From Selenomonadaceae bacterium (GTDB lineage Bacteria > Bacillota > Negativicutes > Selenomonadales > Selenomonadaceae), in contig JAFVEM010000004.1 of the NCBI GenBank assembly GCA_017476005.1, positions 1 to 64,000 on the forward strand: a stretch of DNA of 64,000 nucleotides, read 5' to 3'. The translations under genes and the position numbers were made by a program. The first letter of the stretch is position 1, and every line of letters begins with the position of its first letter. Under the pieces are notes generated by a model. It searched no databases and was not told the origin of the DNA. It worked only from the letters and a program-made list of their open reading frames with translations. Shown piece by piece: positions 33,583-43,394 of the stretch.

Positions 33583-33607
33583 ATTGTGAGTAAAAATTGA
33601 TTGAACA

Positions 33608-33649
33608 AAAAACTCCCTTAATAGGCGCAAGTCCTACAAGGGAGTTTTT
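33608..33649. terminator. Terminator after fic
   Basis: AAAAACTCCCTT (33608-33619) pairs with AAGGGAGTTTTT (33638-33649). The A and T runs make it usable in both directions. The remaining bases to 33752 hold no feature I can name. Confidence 0.8.
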
Positions 33650-33752
33650 ATCATTTGACTAAATTGAGGAATTTCTATGCTCTTGGCCGCAAAAAATCCG
33701 CCGTTGACGTAAGGAAAAACCGTACACTAAGCGGACGAAAAACGGGCTACGT

Positions 33753-34658
33753 TTAGGGTATCAAAAAATCCAAAAAGCGACGGGCGGCGCGCGACAGCGG
33801 TTGTTGTTTGCCATAGGCGGCTACCAGACAGCGCTCTTCCGTCGGCTCCGCTATCTCAAAGAAGAACGGCTGACCGCATGCCAGACCGTGTTTCACCACC
33901 ATGTCCGTTACCAAGGTTGCCCCCATGCCTTCGGCGCAAAGTTCCGCCGCGCTTAAAATGCTGTCGGCCTCAAAGACCACCTGCGGCGTAGTTTGGGTGT
34001 TTTGGCATAAAGCGGTGTAGATGGAAAACATACGCCTGTTTGCTTTCAGGGCGATAAAAGGCTCGTGGTGAAGTCTCGCGAAGGAAATGGTGGGAAAAGG
34101 CGGCGTCTGCGGCGCAATGTATTTTTGCCCCCAAGGATGTTGCGGCGGCACCGCCAGCAAAACTCGCTCTTTCATTATCGGTATAGACGCGAAAAAATTA
34201 GGGGGGAGCGGCTCGTAGAGCAGAGCAAAATCCACATGCCCTTGCCGCACATGCTCGCGCAATCTTTCCGTAGAGCCTTCCACCACTGAGAGCTTAATGC
34301 CGGGGTAGCGTCGGTGAAACGCCACCAACGCCCCGGTTAAAAGACACACCGACCGCGTTCGCGAGCTACCGATACGCACCTCCCCCGTGCGGAGTTCCGA
34401 TAAGTCATCCACCTGTTGCCTTAGTGTGCGGCTAATCTGCTGCATGGCTTGCGCCGCTTTCACATAAGCCTCTCCCGCCTCCGTGAGTTTTAACGGATTT
34501 TGACTGCGGTCAAAGAGCGGCGTTTCTAGTTCGCTTTCGATTTTTTTGATGCACTGGGAAAGTGAGGGCTGGGAAACAAAAAGATGTTTCGCCGCTTGCG
34601 ACAGGGTGCCGTCCGCCACCACCTGCAACACACTGCGCCATTCGTGTTCGTCTATCAT
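33753..34658 (-). CDS. LysR-family transcriptional regulator
   Basis: About 301 residues. The N-terminal helix-turn-helix is typical (LSQAAKHLFVSQPSLSQCIK and KIESELETPLFDRSQNPLKL), and the C-terminal domain has the LysR substrate fold (GEVRIGSSRTRSVCL, VDFALLYEPL). The start is ATG at 34658 with GAGGTAGG upstream; the frame continues further upstream but that part is not typical of the family. It is divergent from the sugar-binding lipoprotein and may control it. Its effector is unknown. Confidence 0.88.
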   Translation of the reverse strand: MIDEHEWRSVLQVVADGTLSQAAKHLFVSQPSLSQCIKKIESELETPLFDRSQNPLKLTEAGEAYVKAAQAMQQISRTLRQQVDDLSELRTGEVRIGSSRTRSVCLLTGALVAFHRRYPGIKLSVVEGSTERLREHVRQGHVDFALLYEPLPPNFFASIPIMKERVLLAVPPQHPWGQKYIAPQTPPFPTISFARLHHEPFIALKANRRMFSIYTALCQNTQTTPQVVFEADSILSAAELCAEGMGATLVTDMVVKHGLACGQPFFFEIAEPTEERCLVAAYGKQQPLSRAARRFLDFLIP

Positions 34659-34705
34659 TTGCCTACCTCGTCGGATATTCTCGCGATATTTCTTTTCGAT
34701 AACCA

Positions 34706-34731
34706 TAAATTTACAGCAAGCGCGCCGAAAA
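34706..34731 (+). promoter_or_regulatory. Sigma-28-like promoter of the lipoprotein/chemoreceptor operon
   Basis: TAAA (34706-34709), 14 bp, then GCCGAAAA (34724-34731), which matches the flagellar sigma consensus TAAA-N15-GCCGATAA with one mismatch and one base shorter spacing. No good vegetative promoter was found in the 169-bp space. It lies about 96 bp before the lipoprotein start. Confidence 0.4.
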
Positions 34732-34827
34732 AAAAAGAGGAAATTTCCCTTTGTGAACGAAATAGAGAAATAGAAAAGCGTGAAAACGAACTTAGGGGAA
34801 ATATAAATCTTTCGGGGAGTGAGGACT

Positions 34828-35751
34828 ATGAAATACCAGAAAACGGCTGTGGCGGCGCTCATGGCTCTCGGACTGTTTATGACCGGGTGCGGCGGCGACA
34901 GCGATAGCGGCGGCGTGGCCTACATGAACCACAACGATGAGGATGTCTTCGGGCAGACTATCAAAAGCTCTTTCGACCAAGCGGCTAAAAGTAGCGGCCT
35001 CAAAGTAACTTACTACGACGCCAAGGGAGACGGCAACTTCCAAGCCGACCAATTCAAAGAAGTGGTGGAGGGCGGCGCCAAGGAAATTGTTCTCTTGGCG
35101 GTGAACGGCGAACTTATGGCGCCCTTGGTGGATGACGCGATAGATAAGGGCGTGACCATTGTGGCCATGAATCGGGACGTGGCCACCGATAAAGCCATTG
35201 CCGTGCGTTCCAACGAGATAGAGGCCGGCATTATGCAGGCGGATTACATGGTTAAAAACCTGCCGCAAGGCGCGAAAGTGGCATATCTTGCCGGAACCAT
35301 GAATCAAATGAGTTCTCGCGCCCGTTGGGAAGGCTTTAAGACCCATTGTCTTGACAAGAGGCCGGACGTGGAACTCTTGAGTATGCAGGACGGCAGTTAC
35401 AGCCGCGCCGAAGCCCTGAAGATAACCACCATGTGGCTGAGTCTGTTCCCGAAAATCGATGCCATTGTCTGCGGCAACGACGAAATGGCCTTGGGAGCAA
35501 TCGCAGCGCTGAAAGCGGCGAACAGACTGGAAGGGTGCATGGTATCCGGGGTAGATGCGACGGATGCGGCGCTCAAGGCTATCGCTGTGGGAGAAATGGT
35601 GCAGACCGTTAAGCAGGATGCAGTGGGGCAAGCCAAAGGCGCCATCACCGTCATTGAGGAAATCGGAAAGGGCAATCCGCCGCCAAAGGATATTATCATC
35701 CCCTTCGCTTCCATAACGAAAGATAACTTGAACGAATTTGTCGGCAAGTAG
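34828..35751 (+). CDS. Periplasmic sugar-binding lipoprotein (type 1 binding protein)
   Basis: About 307 residues. A lipoprotein signal ends in GLFMTGCGG, so the mature protein is probably tethered to a membrane. The body is a type 1 periplasmic binding fold of the ribose/galactose-binding type: VYYDA-like strand ([20 protein letters not shown]), [28 protein letters not shown] and [20 protein letters not shown]. No ABC permease or ATPase is nearby. The next gene, 13 bp downstream, is a chemoreceptor, so this protein may present a sugar for taxis. ATG at 34828 is chosen over GTG at 34819 because of GAGG spacing. Confidence 0.85.
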   Translation: MKYQKTAVAALMALGLFMTGCGGDSDSGGVAYMNHNDEDVFGQTIKSSFDQAAKSSGLKVTYYDAKGDGNFQADQFKEVVEGGAKEIVLLAVNGELMAPLVDDAIDKGVTIVAMNRDVATDKAIAVRSNEIEAGIMQADYMVKNLPQGAKVAYLAGTMNQMSSRARWEGFKTHCLDKRPDVELLSMQDGSYSRAEALKITTMWLSLFPKIDAIVCGNDEMALGAIAALKAANRLEGCMVSGVDATDAALKAIAVGEMVQTVKQDAVGQAKGAITVIEEIGKGNPPPKDIIIPFASITKDNLNEFVGK

Positions 35752-35764
35752 GGAGGCGAGGCGT

Positions 35765-37471
35765 ATGTTAAAGAATTTAGCGGTACGAACGAAGATTTTG
35801 GTGCTGTCGGCGGTGATGCTCTGCATTACCTGTTTGGTGGCCGCCGTGGGCTTTTATTACATCGGCGCCTCCAAGGATTCCTTGGACGAAATGTACAGTA
35901 GCAACCTCATGGCCACCCAGTACCTTAACGACGCCAACAATCAGTATCGGGTCATCGACGAGAACGTGGTTTTCCTGATGCTGGGAGGGCAAGGAACGGA
36001 TAGGAGTATTTTGCGCGGCGACATCCTCTCTAGGCTTACGGCCATACGCGGCGATTCGGACAAGCTCAAGGAAACCTTGCCTAACCCCAAGGCGCAAGAG
36101 CTGTTAAAAGAATTGGACGGCCATGTGGAGCAAGCCATTGCCGCCGTCAAGGCCACGGAAAATCTGACCGAAAGCCCGGCGGATAGGGTGAAAAGTTACG
36201 AAAACCTCATGCGCGTCAAAAGCCTCGCCATGGATTTGGATGCCATTACCCCGGAAAACGTCATGGAAGGCAAGGTACTCTTTGATGTAACCAATAGGGA
36301 TTACGCCGTGGCGGTGAAGATTTTCTTGGGGATAATCTTCCTCGGTTTAATCTTTGCCGTGGTGGCGGCGACCATCGTGGCGCGGAATATTTCGGAGCCA
36401 CTCTCCCGTTCCATCGAGGAATTTAACGCCATGGCCGAGGGCGACCTCACCAAGGATTTGCCGGAGGAACTCAAAGCGCGTCGGGACGAAATTGGCGCCA
36501 TGGTAACGGCTCTGGCCAAAATGCAACACGGTCTTCGAGACATTCTGCAAAGCGTCCGCGCCGAGGCGCAAAAGAACGTGGCCATTGTGGAGCAGGTGCA
36601 GGGGAATCTCGCCACCCTAAACGACCATACTCAAGATATGTCGGCTACCTCGGAGGAAATGGCCGCCGGTACCGAGGAAACAGCCGCCTCCACCGCCAAT
36701 ATTCAAAACCTCAGCGACCATGTGAACGCCGAAATTCATCACACCGCCGAGGAAGCCCAAAAGAGCGTGGCCTACGCCGAAGAAATTAACGAGCGAGTGA
36801 ACACCATCAAGGAAAACACGGACAAAGCCGCTCACGCCGCCAAAGATCTATATGACAATACCAGAGAATCCTTGGAGAGCGCCATTGAGTCCGCCAAGGT
36901 GGTCACCAGCATCGCCGAACTCACGGAGGAAATCGCCGCCATCGCCGAACAGACCAACCTCCTCGCCCTGAACGCCGCCATTGAAGCCGCCAGAGCCGGA
37001 GAGGCCGGGCGCGGTTTCTCGGTGGTGGCCGACGAAGTACGGAAACTGGCGGAGCAATCCAACGGCACCGCCGACAACATCAAACAGCTCACCGGCAAAG
37101 TTACCGGCGCGGTGGATGAACTCTCGAAGAACGCCTTTGCCATTCTGCAATTCATCGACAACTCGGTATCAAAAGACTACGGCACCATGCAAACCACCGC
37201 CGACCAATATCTGAAAGACACCGCCTATTTCCAAGAATTTGCGCGGCAAAGCAGTGCCAGCGCCCTGAGTTTAAGCGATTCCGTCCAAAACATGAGTCAA
37301 GCCATGGACGAAATAGCCAAAGCCACTCACGAAGGCGCCGTCGGCAACACCAACATCGCCGAAAAAGTAGCCTCTATGGCGGACAACGCCCACGAGATAC
37401 TGGATCGCATGAAAGAATCCGAGGACGGGGCGCACCGTCTCATGGAACAGGTGGATCGGTTTAAGTTGTAA
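35765..37471 (+). CDS. Methyl-accepting chemotaxis protein
   Basis: About 568 residues. A first membrane helix (about 9-31) and a second (about 185-207) flank a helical periplasmic sensor domain. HAMP follows (about 208-260), then the signalling domain. The conserved hairpin tip is [20 protein letters not shown] followed by [18 protein letters not shown]. It would relay ligand or binding-protein state to CheA/CheW, which are not in this window. ATG at 35765 has GGGAGGCGAGG upstream. It ends just before a modular hairpin repeat whose last stem is followed by seven Ts and may terminate it. Confidence 0.93.
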   Translation: MLKNLAVRTKILVLSAVMLCITCLVAAVGFYYIGASKDSLDEMYSSNLMATQYLNDANNQYRVIDENVVFLMLGGQGTDRSILRGDILSRLTAIRGDSDKLKETLPNPKAQELLKELDGHVEQAIAAVKATENLTESPADRVKSYENLMRVKSLAMDLDAITPENVMEGKVLFDVTNRDYAVAVKIFLGIIFLGLIFAVVAATIVARNISEPLSRSIEEFNAMAEGDLTKDLPEELKARRDEIGAMVTALAKMQHGLRDILQSVRAEAQKNVAIVEQVQGNLATLNDHTQDMSATSEEMAAGTEETAASTANIQNLSDHVNAEIHHTAEEAQKSVAYAEEINERVNTIKENTDKAAHAAKDLYDNTRESLESAIESAKVVTSIAELTEEIAAIAEQTNLLALNAAIEAARAGEAGRGFSVVADEVRKLAEQSNGTADNIKQLTGKVTGAVDELSKNAFAILQFIDNSVSKDYGTMQTTADQYLKDTAYFQEFARQSSASALSLSDSVQNMSQAMDEIAKATHEGAVGNTNIAEKVASMADNAHEILDRMKESEDGAHRLMEQVDRFKL

Positions 37472-37477
37472 ATTCTT

Positions 37478-37628
37478 TTGGGGTTTCACCCCAAACCCTA
37501 GCAGGGGGAATGATTCCCCCTGCACCCCTCAATAGAATTTTTATTATGGGGTGCAGGGGCGAAGTCCCTGCTGGGAGTCCAGAGGGCAAAGCCCTTTGGT
37601 GAGGTATGGGGCAAAGCCCCATTTTTTT
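37478..37628. repeat. Modular GC hairpin repeat, copy 3 (head-to-head double)
   Basis: The largest copy. TTGGGGT-TTC-ACCCCAA (37478-37494), a perfect GCAGGGGGAAT-G-ATTCCCCCTGC palindrome (37501-37523), an A/T-rich centre (AATAGAATTTTTATTATGG), then in the reverse orientation GGGGTGCAGGGGC...CCTGCTGGG, CCAGAGGGC-AAA-GCCCTTTGG (37579-37599) and TGGGGC-AAA-GCCCCA (37607-37621) with TTTTTTT. It looks like two inverted copies sharing the A/T centre. The last stem plus T-run is a good Rho-independent terminator for the chemoreceptor gene. A frame running from 37551 into sbcD is caused by this repeat. Confidence 0.8.
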
Positions 37629-37649
37629 GTTAGAAGGAGTGTAGCTCTC

Positions 37650-38804
37650 TTGAAATTTTTTCATCTTTCAGACCTACATCTCGGTCTGAAACTCATGCAA
37701 CGTGACCTCAGGGAGGAGCAGGAATACATTTTAGGACAGGTGGCGGCGGCGGTTAAAGCCGAAAAGCCCGATGCCTTGATTATCGCCGGGGATATTTACG
37801 ACAAGGCCATTCCCTCCGCCGAGGCAGTGACCCTCTTTGATTGGTTCATCGGGGAGCTGATGGCGGCGAAAGCCGATTTATGTATTATGGCCATCAGCGG
37901 CAACCACGACAGCGCCCCCAGAGTAAATGTCTTTCGGCATATCCTCGCGCGGCAGCATTTTCATTTGGTAGGCTTGCCGCCCCAAAGCGCGGCGGAATCC
38001 ATCGCCCAAGTCACCTTGGAGGACGATTTCGGCAAGGTGCATTTCTATCTCCTGCCCTTTGTGCGTCCCTCCATGATGCGTCGGGTCTTGGAGGTGCCGG
38101 AGGGGGAAGACCTTTCCTACGACGAAACGGTGCGCCGTCTGCTGGCTAGGGAAAAAATTTTGGCCAAAGACAGGAATGTACTGGTAAGTCATCAGTTTTA
38201 TTTGCCCTTGGGCGCTGAGGCGGCGGACATTCCCCGGGAAGATTCGGAGATTATCACCGTGGGCAATATTGATACCGTTCGCGCCGACGTGCTGTCCCCC
38301 TTTGATTACGCGGCTTTGGGACATATTCACCGCCCTATGAAGGTAGGAGCGGAGAAAATCCGCTACTCAGGCACGCCCCTAGCCTATTCCGTCAGCGAAG
38401 CCGGACAAGCCAAAGGAATCGTGACGGTGGAACTAAAGGAAAAGGGGAAAATGAACATCGACACCATTCCCCTAAAGCCGCGGCGAGCGGTACGCACCCT
38501 GCGCGGCACCTTAGAGGAGCTACTGCGAGCGGCCTCCGAAGATTATGTGACCCTCGTGGTGACCGACCCGGAAGATATAGATGTCATTGACATGCAGGAT
38601 CGGCTGAAAAAAGCCTTTCCCTTTCATTTGGACATACGCCGGGAAACGGCTCGCGCCGTTAATTACGAAGCGGCCGCCGAGGGGCAGAGCGTCAAGCTGT
38701 CTCCCATGGAGCTAATGGATGCCTTTTTGCCGGATTTAACGGCGGAGGAACGGCAGGTATTACAAGATGTGGTCAACGCGGTGCAGGGAGGCGAGGAGAA
38801 TTGA
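37650..38804 (+). CDS. sbcD: Exonuclease subunit SbcD (Mre11-like)
   Basis: About 384 residues. Metallophosphoesterase motifs are all visible: HLSDLHLGLKL, IIAGDIYDKAIPS, ISGNHDSAPR, NVLVSHQFY and LGHIHRPMKVG. With SbcC it cuts hairpins and protein-blocked DNA ends. TTG at 37650 with AAGGAG upstream is chosen; a longer frame would include the repeat sequence. It overlaps sbcC by 4 bp. A hairpin nuclease next to a hairpin-repeat family is notable but the pairing may be chance. Confidence 0.93.
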   Translation: MKFFHLSDLHLGLKLMQRDLREEQEYILGQVAAAVKAEKPDALIIAGDIYDKAIPSAEAVTLFDWFIGELMAAKADLCIMAISGNHDSAPRVNVFRHILARQHFHLVGLPPQSAAESIAQVTLEDDFGKVHFYLLPFVRPSMMRRVLEVPEGEDLSYDETVRRLLAREKILAKDRNVLVSHQFYLPLGAEAADIPREDSEIITVGNIDTVRADVLSPFDYAALGHIHRPMKVGAEKIRYSGTPLAYSVSEAGQAKGIVTVELKEKGKMNIDTIPLKPRRAVRTLRGTLEELLRAASEDYVTLVVTDPEDIDVIDMQDRLKKAFPFHLDIRRETARAVNYEAAAEGQSVKLSPMELMDAFLPDLTAEERQVLQDVVNAVQGGEEN

Positions 38805-41800
38805 AACCTCTAAAACTTACGCTGGAAGCCTTCGGCTCCTACAACGAAAAAACGGTGATTGATTTTCGGAAAAACCGACAAAATCTCTTTCTCGTGGCCG
38901 GGAACACCGGCGCCGGCAAGACCACCATCTTTGACGCTTTGGTTTTTGCCCTCTACGGCGAGGCCAGCTCCGGCCGGAATCGCAAAAGCGGCGCGGAACT
39001 CCAAAGTCAATTCGGGGATTACACCGTTTCTCCCATGGTGGAGCTGGAATTTCTGAAAATCCAAGGCACAGAAGAACTCCGCTATGTGGTGCGGCGCAGT
39101 CCCAAACACCGAAAACTGGTGGTCAAGGGAAAAAACAAGGGGGGCTACACCGATAAAGCCGAAACCGTGTCCCTCATTCTCCCCGATGGTAGCGAGTTCT
39201 CCCAAAACAATCGGGAAACCGACGCTCGCCTTACGGAAATCATCGGCCTCACCAAGGATCAATTCATGCAGGTGGGCATGATAGCGCAAGGGGAGTTTAT
39301 GGAGGTATTACGGGCTAAATCCGACGATAAAAAGCAGATTTTTCGCCGCCTGTTTAATACCGGCTTATATCAGGAAATATTGGAGGCGCTCACCGAACGC
39401 CGCCGGGAAGCGGAAGGAGAGACGGCTAAGCTCGAGGCCGCCATTCGCGCCGAGCTTAGCCATTTGGTGATTCCTTCCGGGACTCCGGAATTTGCGGAGC
39501 TGGCGGCGGCGCAAAAAAATATCCTGACGGCGGATTTTAGCGTCAGCGAATTTGAAAATTTGCTGACGGGCTTGCAGGAACTGGTGAAGACCCTGACGGA
39601 AAAACTAACCGCCGCCAAAACCGATGCCAAAACAGCCCAAGAAAATAGCGATAAGAAAAGAGATGCTTACACCGCCGCCCTAGAGCTGATGAAATCCTTT
39701 GAGAGGCTAAAGGCCGCCGAGGGCGAGCTTAGCACCTACGCCGCCCAAGCCGCAAAAATGCAGGGGGCGCCTAAGCTGATAGAAAATTTGCGCGCCGCCT
39801 ATGAAATCAAGGGACTCCACGCTAATTATCAAGACGCCGCCAACAAGGCTAAAGACACCGCTAAGCGTTTACGGCAGCAGCAAGAGGCTTTGCCGAAACT
39901 GCAAACAATCGCCGCCACCGCAGCGACTGACGCCAAAACCACTGCCACCGCCCAAGAAAAAGCCGCCACCGCACTGGCTACCGTCACCGAAGCTGTCACC
40001 AAAGAACTTAGCTTGCGCGCGAAAATCAAGCAGGACGAGCAGGAGATTAAGAAGGGGAAAGAAAAATTAGCGGTAGCGGAAAAGGAGTTAGCAGCGAGTA
40101 AAAAATCCTTGCAGGACTTGCAGACGGAAGAAGAAAGATACCGTAAGGAGCGCGAGGAGCTGAAAGACTTGCCCACCACCGAGATGGAACATAAGCACAC
40201 CCTTGAGGCGTTGCAAAAACTGGCGGCGGATGTAGCGGAGATAAGCGCCCAGCAGACGACGCTGAAAAAGCAGAAGGCGCAAGTCCAAACGACGGCGGCT
40301 GATTACAAAAACTCACGGCGACAGGCGGCCAGCAAAGGAGAATTTTATCAGCGTTTGCAGGAGCAATTTTTTGACGAGCAAGCCGGATATTTGGCGCAAG
40401 AAAAATTACATGATGGCGAGCCTTGCCCCGTGTGCGGTTCCTTAGACCACCCCTCGCCCTGCGCCGTAACGGCGGATAAAGCCGTTACTCGCGAGGCGAT
40501 AGATAAGGCGCGCGCGGAACACGATAAGGCCAGAAGCGAGCAAGAAAAGGCGGCGGCCAACATGGCCAAGGCCGAAACCGATTATACGAAGGGTCTGGAG
40601 GATTTTAAGGAACGCGGCAGGAAATTACGGGCAGAGCTGAAAAAAGTCGCCGCAGAGGTGCCTGATTCACTCACCCCCAGAGAGGCCGCCCAAATATTGA
40701 GCGACCTTCAAGAAGCCCTAGCGGCCACTGCCCAAGAATTGCAGAAAAAAAAGGCGCGACTGCAAGCAGCGGAGAAATTTTTGGCGAAAGTAACCGAGAA
40801 GCGCGCCGCACTGCAAGACAAATTGGAGGCGGCGCAGGAAGCAGTAAAAACCGCTCAGACAGAACTCGCCGCCAGCGAGTCTCAAGCGCAAAGTCGCCGC
40901 GCCGAGCAAAAATTCCCCGACGAGGCCACGGCCAAACTGCGGCAAAGGACGGCGGAAGAGCAAAAAAAGACCGCCGATGCCAAGGCGCAACAGGCGGCTA
41001 CCGCAAAAGAAAAGGCCCAAGCCGCCCTGGGAGAGGCGTGGGTCCTAATCAAACGCTGTCAAACGGATTTGCCGGAGGAAGAAGGCGCTGCCGCTAAGCG
41101 TCATACTCTCTACCAAGAACGCATGGCCGCCCGGGATTTGGCGGAAACGGAATGGCAGGAGCTAATCGCCAAATACGACGCCGACTACCCGGACAAATTG
41201 CAAGCAGAACTTACCCTATACTTGCAAAAACGGGATTTGGCAGAGGGACGTAAGGCCGCCGCGCTGGAGGCCATAGGAGGCAGAGACAGGCCGGAGGTGG
41301 AGGCTCTGGCGCAAGCCAAAGACAAGGCCGCCGAGGAACTTACGGAAAGACAAAAAGCGGTAAACGAACTCAAGGAGGCCGCGCAGAGCGACCGACGGGT
41401 TTTAGCGGCGCTTAAAGAAAAAGAGGCGGCGAGAAACCTAGCCAAAGGGCGACAAATCATTCTCAACGGTCTGTACAACCGTTTGGCCGGAAAGGTCAGC
41501 GGCGCTCGGATGGATATTGAAACCTTTGTGCAACGTTATTACCTGAAGCAAATTTTGGCCGCCGCCAACCGCCGTTTTCAAAGCATGTCTTTGGGGCAGT
41601 ACGAGCTGAGGATGGTGCCGGATGCGGAGGCCGGAGCCGGCAAAAATCGGGGACTTGATCTCATGGTATATTCCACCGTCACCCAAAAAGAGCGCGAAAT
41701 CCGCACCCTCTCCGGCGGCGAATCATTCATGGCGGCGCTGTCCATGGCTTTAGGCATGGCCGATGAAATCGAGTCTGCGGCCATCAGCCTAGACATTATG

Positions 41801-41992
41801 TTCATCGACGAAGGTTTTGGCTCCCTAGACGACTACGCTCGCAACCAAGCGGTAAAAGTCCTGCAAAATGTGAGCGCCTCGCGACTAATCGGCATTATCT
41901 CCCATGTGGAAGAGCTGAAACAGGCCATCGAAAGCAAACTCATGGTCACCAAGGACGAGCGCGGCAGCCACGCGCGGTGGGAGATAAGTTAG
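38801..41992 (+). CDS. sbcC: Exonuclease subunit SbcC (Rad50-like)
   Basis: 1063 residues. Walker A is GNTGAGKTT near residue 33. Two long coiled-coil arms flank the zinc hook CPVC in GEPCPVCGSLDHP (near residue 546). The C-terminal half-ATPase has TLSGGESFMAALSMALG and LDIMFIDEGFGSLD. The start is TTG at 38801, overlapping the sbcD stop, with GGAGGCGAGG upstream. The arms are very rich in Ala, Lys and Glu. Confidence 0.95.
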   Translation: MKPLKLTLEAFGSYNEKTVIDFRKNRQNLFLVAGNTGAGKTTIFDALVFALYGEASSGRNRKSGAELQSQFGDYTVSPMVELEFLKIQGTEELRYVVRRSPKHRKLVVKGKNKGGYTDKAETVSLILPDGSEFSQNNRETDARLTEIIGLTKDQFMQVGMIAQGEFMEVLRAKSDDKKQIFRRLFNTGLYQEILEALTERRREAEGETAKLEAAIRAELSHLVIPSGTPEFAELAAAQKNILTADFSVSEFENLLTGLQELVKTLTEKLTAAKTDAKTAQENSDKKRDAYTAALELMKSFERLKAAEGELSTYAAQAAKMQGAPKLIENLRAAYEIKGLHANYQDAANKAKDTAKRLRQQQEALPKLQTIAATAATDAKTTATAQEKAATALATVTEAVTKELSLRAKIKQDEQEIKKGKEKLAVAEKELAASKKSLQDLQTEEERYRKEREELKDLPTTEMEHKHTLEALQKLAADVAEISAQQTTLKKQKAQVQTTAADYKNSRRQAASKGEFYQRLQEQFFDEQAGYLAQEKLHDGEPCPVCGSLDHPSPCAVTADKAVTREAIDKARAEHDKARSEQEKAAANMAKAETDYTKGLEDFKERGRKLRAELKKVAAEVPDSLTPREAAQILSDLQEALAATAQELQKKKARLQAAEKFLAKVTEKRAALQDKLEAAQEAVKTAQTELAASESQAQSRRAEQKFPDEATAKLRQRTAEEQKKTADAKAQQAATAKEKAQAALGEAWVLIKRCQTDLPEEEGAAAKRHTLYQERMAARDLAETEWQELIAKYDADYPDKLQAELTLYLQKRDLAEGRKAAALEAIGGRDRPEVEALAQAKDKAAEELTERQKAVNELKEAAQSDRRVLAALKEKEAARNLAKGRQIILNGLYNRLAGKVSGARMDIETFVQRYYLKQILAAANRRFQSMSLGQYELRMVPDAEAGAGKNRGLDLMVYSTVTQKEREIRTLSGGESFMAALSMALGMADEIESAAISLDIMFIDEGFGSLDDYARNQAVKVLQNVSASRLIGIISHVEELKQAIESKLMVTKDERGSHARWEIS

Positions 41993-41993
41993 C

Positions 41994-43394
41994 CTACTTC
42001 CCGATGCAGAACCTCGCAAAAATCTCGTCGATTATGTCCTCGGTAGCGGTGTCCCCGGTAATTTCTCCCAGTTTTTCCCAGGCGCTTTTTAGGTCAATGG
42101 TGACAAAATCGGCGGAAAGACCGCCCTCGATGGTAGTCAGCGCTCCTCGGAGATGAGAAGCCGCCTCCCGGAGCAGGTTTAGTTGCTCCTCTTTGGTCAC
42201 CAAAACTTCACGGTCGGTTTCGCCGGCGGTGTAAGTGAGACCTGCAATGGCCGCCTTTAACTCCGTCAGCCCTTGTTCCCGTTTGGCGGAAATCGAACAG
42301 AATTTGTAGCTACTAAAGCGACTTTGTAGCGGCGATAAGTCAAAAGCCGGGGCAAGGTCGCTTTTGTTTAGCAAAATGAAGGCGGTTTTTCCTTTAAGCA
42401 ACGCAAAAATGGCTTCATCCTCCGCCGTAAGCGGCTTGGAATGGTCAAACACCGCCAAAACCAAATCCGCCGCCGTCGCCCAGCGCCGCGCCCTTTCGAT
42501 GCCCAATTTTTCCGCTCCGTCTTCGGCCTCGCGGATGCCAGCCGTGTCAATCAAAAGCAGGGGTACTCCCTCCACCTCCGCGTATTCTTCGATAGTGTCT
42601 CTGGTGGTGCCGGGAATGTCGGTGACGATGGCGCGTTCTTCGGCAAGCAGAGCATTTAAGAGACTGGATTTACCCACGTTGGGCTTGCCGATGATGGCGG
42701 TTTTCAGCCCTTCGCGCAGGATACGTCCCGTGCTGGCGCCGGTGATCAGTTCTTGGATGACGGCGAGGGATTTGTTGATTTTCTCGGCCACCGCTTCTAA
42801 AGTAGCCGCCTCAATATCGTCCTCGGGAAAATCAATGGTGGCCTCTAGGTGCGCCAGCATGGCCAAAAGTTCGTCTCGCAGGGGTTCTATTTTGCGTCGC
42901 AGACCGCCGGTCAGTTGTTTTACGGCCACTTGGCGAGCGGCCTCGGTTTTGGCGGAGATTAAATCCATCACCGCCTCCGCCGCCGACAAATCCAAGCGCC
43001 CGTTTAAAAAAGCTCGCTTGGTAAATTCGCCTCGCTGGGCGGGTCTGGCGCCCAGCTCGTAAGTAAGCGCCAAAATACGCCCCATCACTACCCGGCCGCC
43101 GTGGCTTTGAATTTCCACCACGTCCTCCCGGGTATAAGAATGGGGCGCGCGCATTGAGATAACGAGGCACTCGTCGATAATACTCCCCGTTAAATCCTTA
43201 ATGTGGCCGTAGAGAGCGCGATGACTGGGCGTCTCCGCGAGCCTCAGACCGCTCGCGGCCACAAAAATTTTATCCGCTATAGCGACGGCTAGAGCGCCGG
43301 AGAGGCGGACGATGCCGATGCCCGCCTCTCCCACCGCCGTGGCGATGGCGCTGATGGTGTCTCCCTCGCCGCCAAAATTATCTGCGGTCGTCAT
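41994..43394 (-). CDS. mnmE: tRNA modification GTPase MnmE
   Basis: 466 residues. The N-terminal folate-binding part begins DTISAIATAVGEAGIGIVRL. The G domain is inserted in a helical domain and has GKPNVGKSS (near 228), DIPGTTRDT and NKSD. The C-terminus ends RFCIGK, the conserved C-x-G-K. With MnmG it makes the 5-carboxymethylaminomethyl group on wobble uridines. Its start overlaps the jag end by 17 bp. It converges on sbcC with only one base between them and no terminator. Confidence 0.96.
   Translation of the reverse strand: MTTADNFGGEGDTISAIATAVGEAGIGIVRLSGALAVAIADKIFVAASGLRLAETPSHRALYGHIKDLTGSIIDECLVISMRAPHSYTREDVVEIQSHGGRVVMGRILALTYELGARPAQRGEFTKRAFLNGRLDLSAAEAVMDLISAKTEAARQVAVKQLTGGLRRKIEPLRDELLAMLAHLEATIDFPEDDIEAATLEAVAEKINKSLAVIQELITGASTGRILREGLKTAIIGKPNVGKSSLLNALLAEERAIVTDIPGTTRDTIEEYAEVEGVPLLLIDTAGIREAEDGAEKLGIERARRWATAADLVLAVFDHSKPLTAEDEAIFALLKGKTAFILLNKSDLAPAFDLSPLQSRFSSYKFCSISAKREQGLTELKAAIAGLTYTAGETDREVLVTKEEQLNLLREAASHLRGALTTIEGGLSADFVTIDLKSAWEKLGEITGDTATEDIIDEIFARFCIGK

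Noticed and set aside
28128-33752. Prophage or integrative element bounded by attachment sites
   Set aside because: No integrase, transposase or tRNA gene, and no terminal direct repeats beyond the duplicated hsdS tail.
37551-37649. N-terminal extension of SbcD
   Set aside because: The extra residues are encoded by the hairpin repeat; TTG at 37650 has the proper ribosome-binding site and starts with the phosphoesterase motif.
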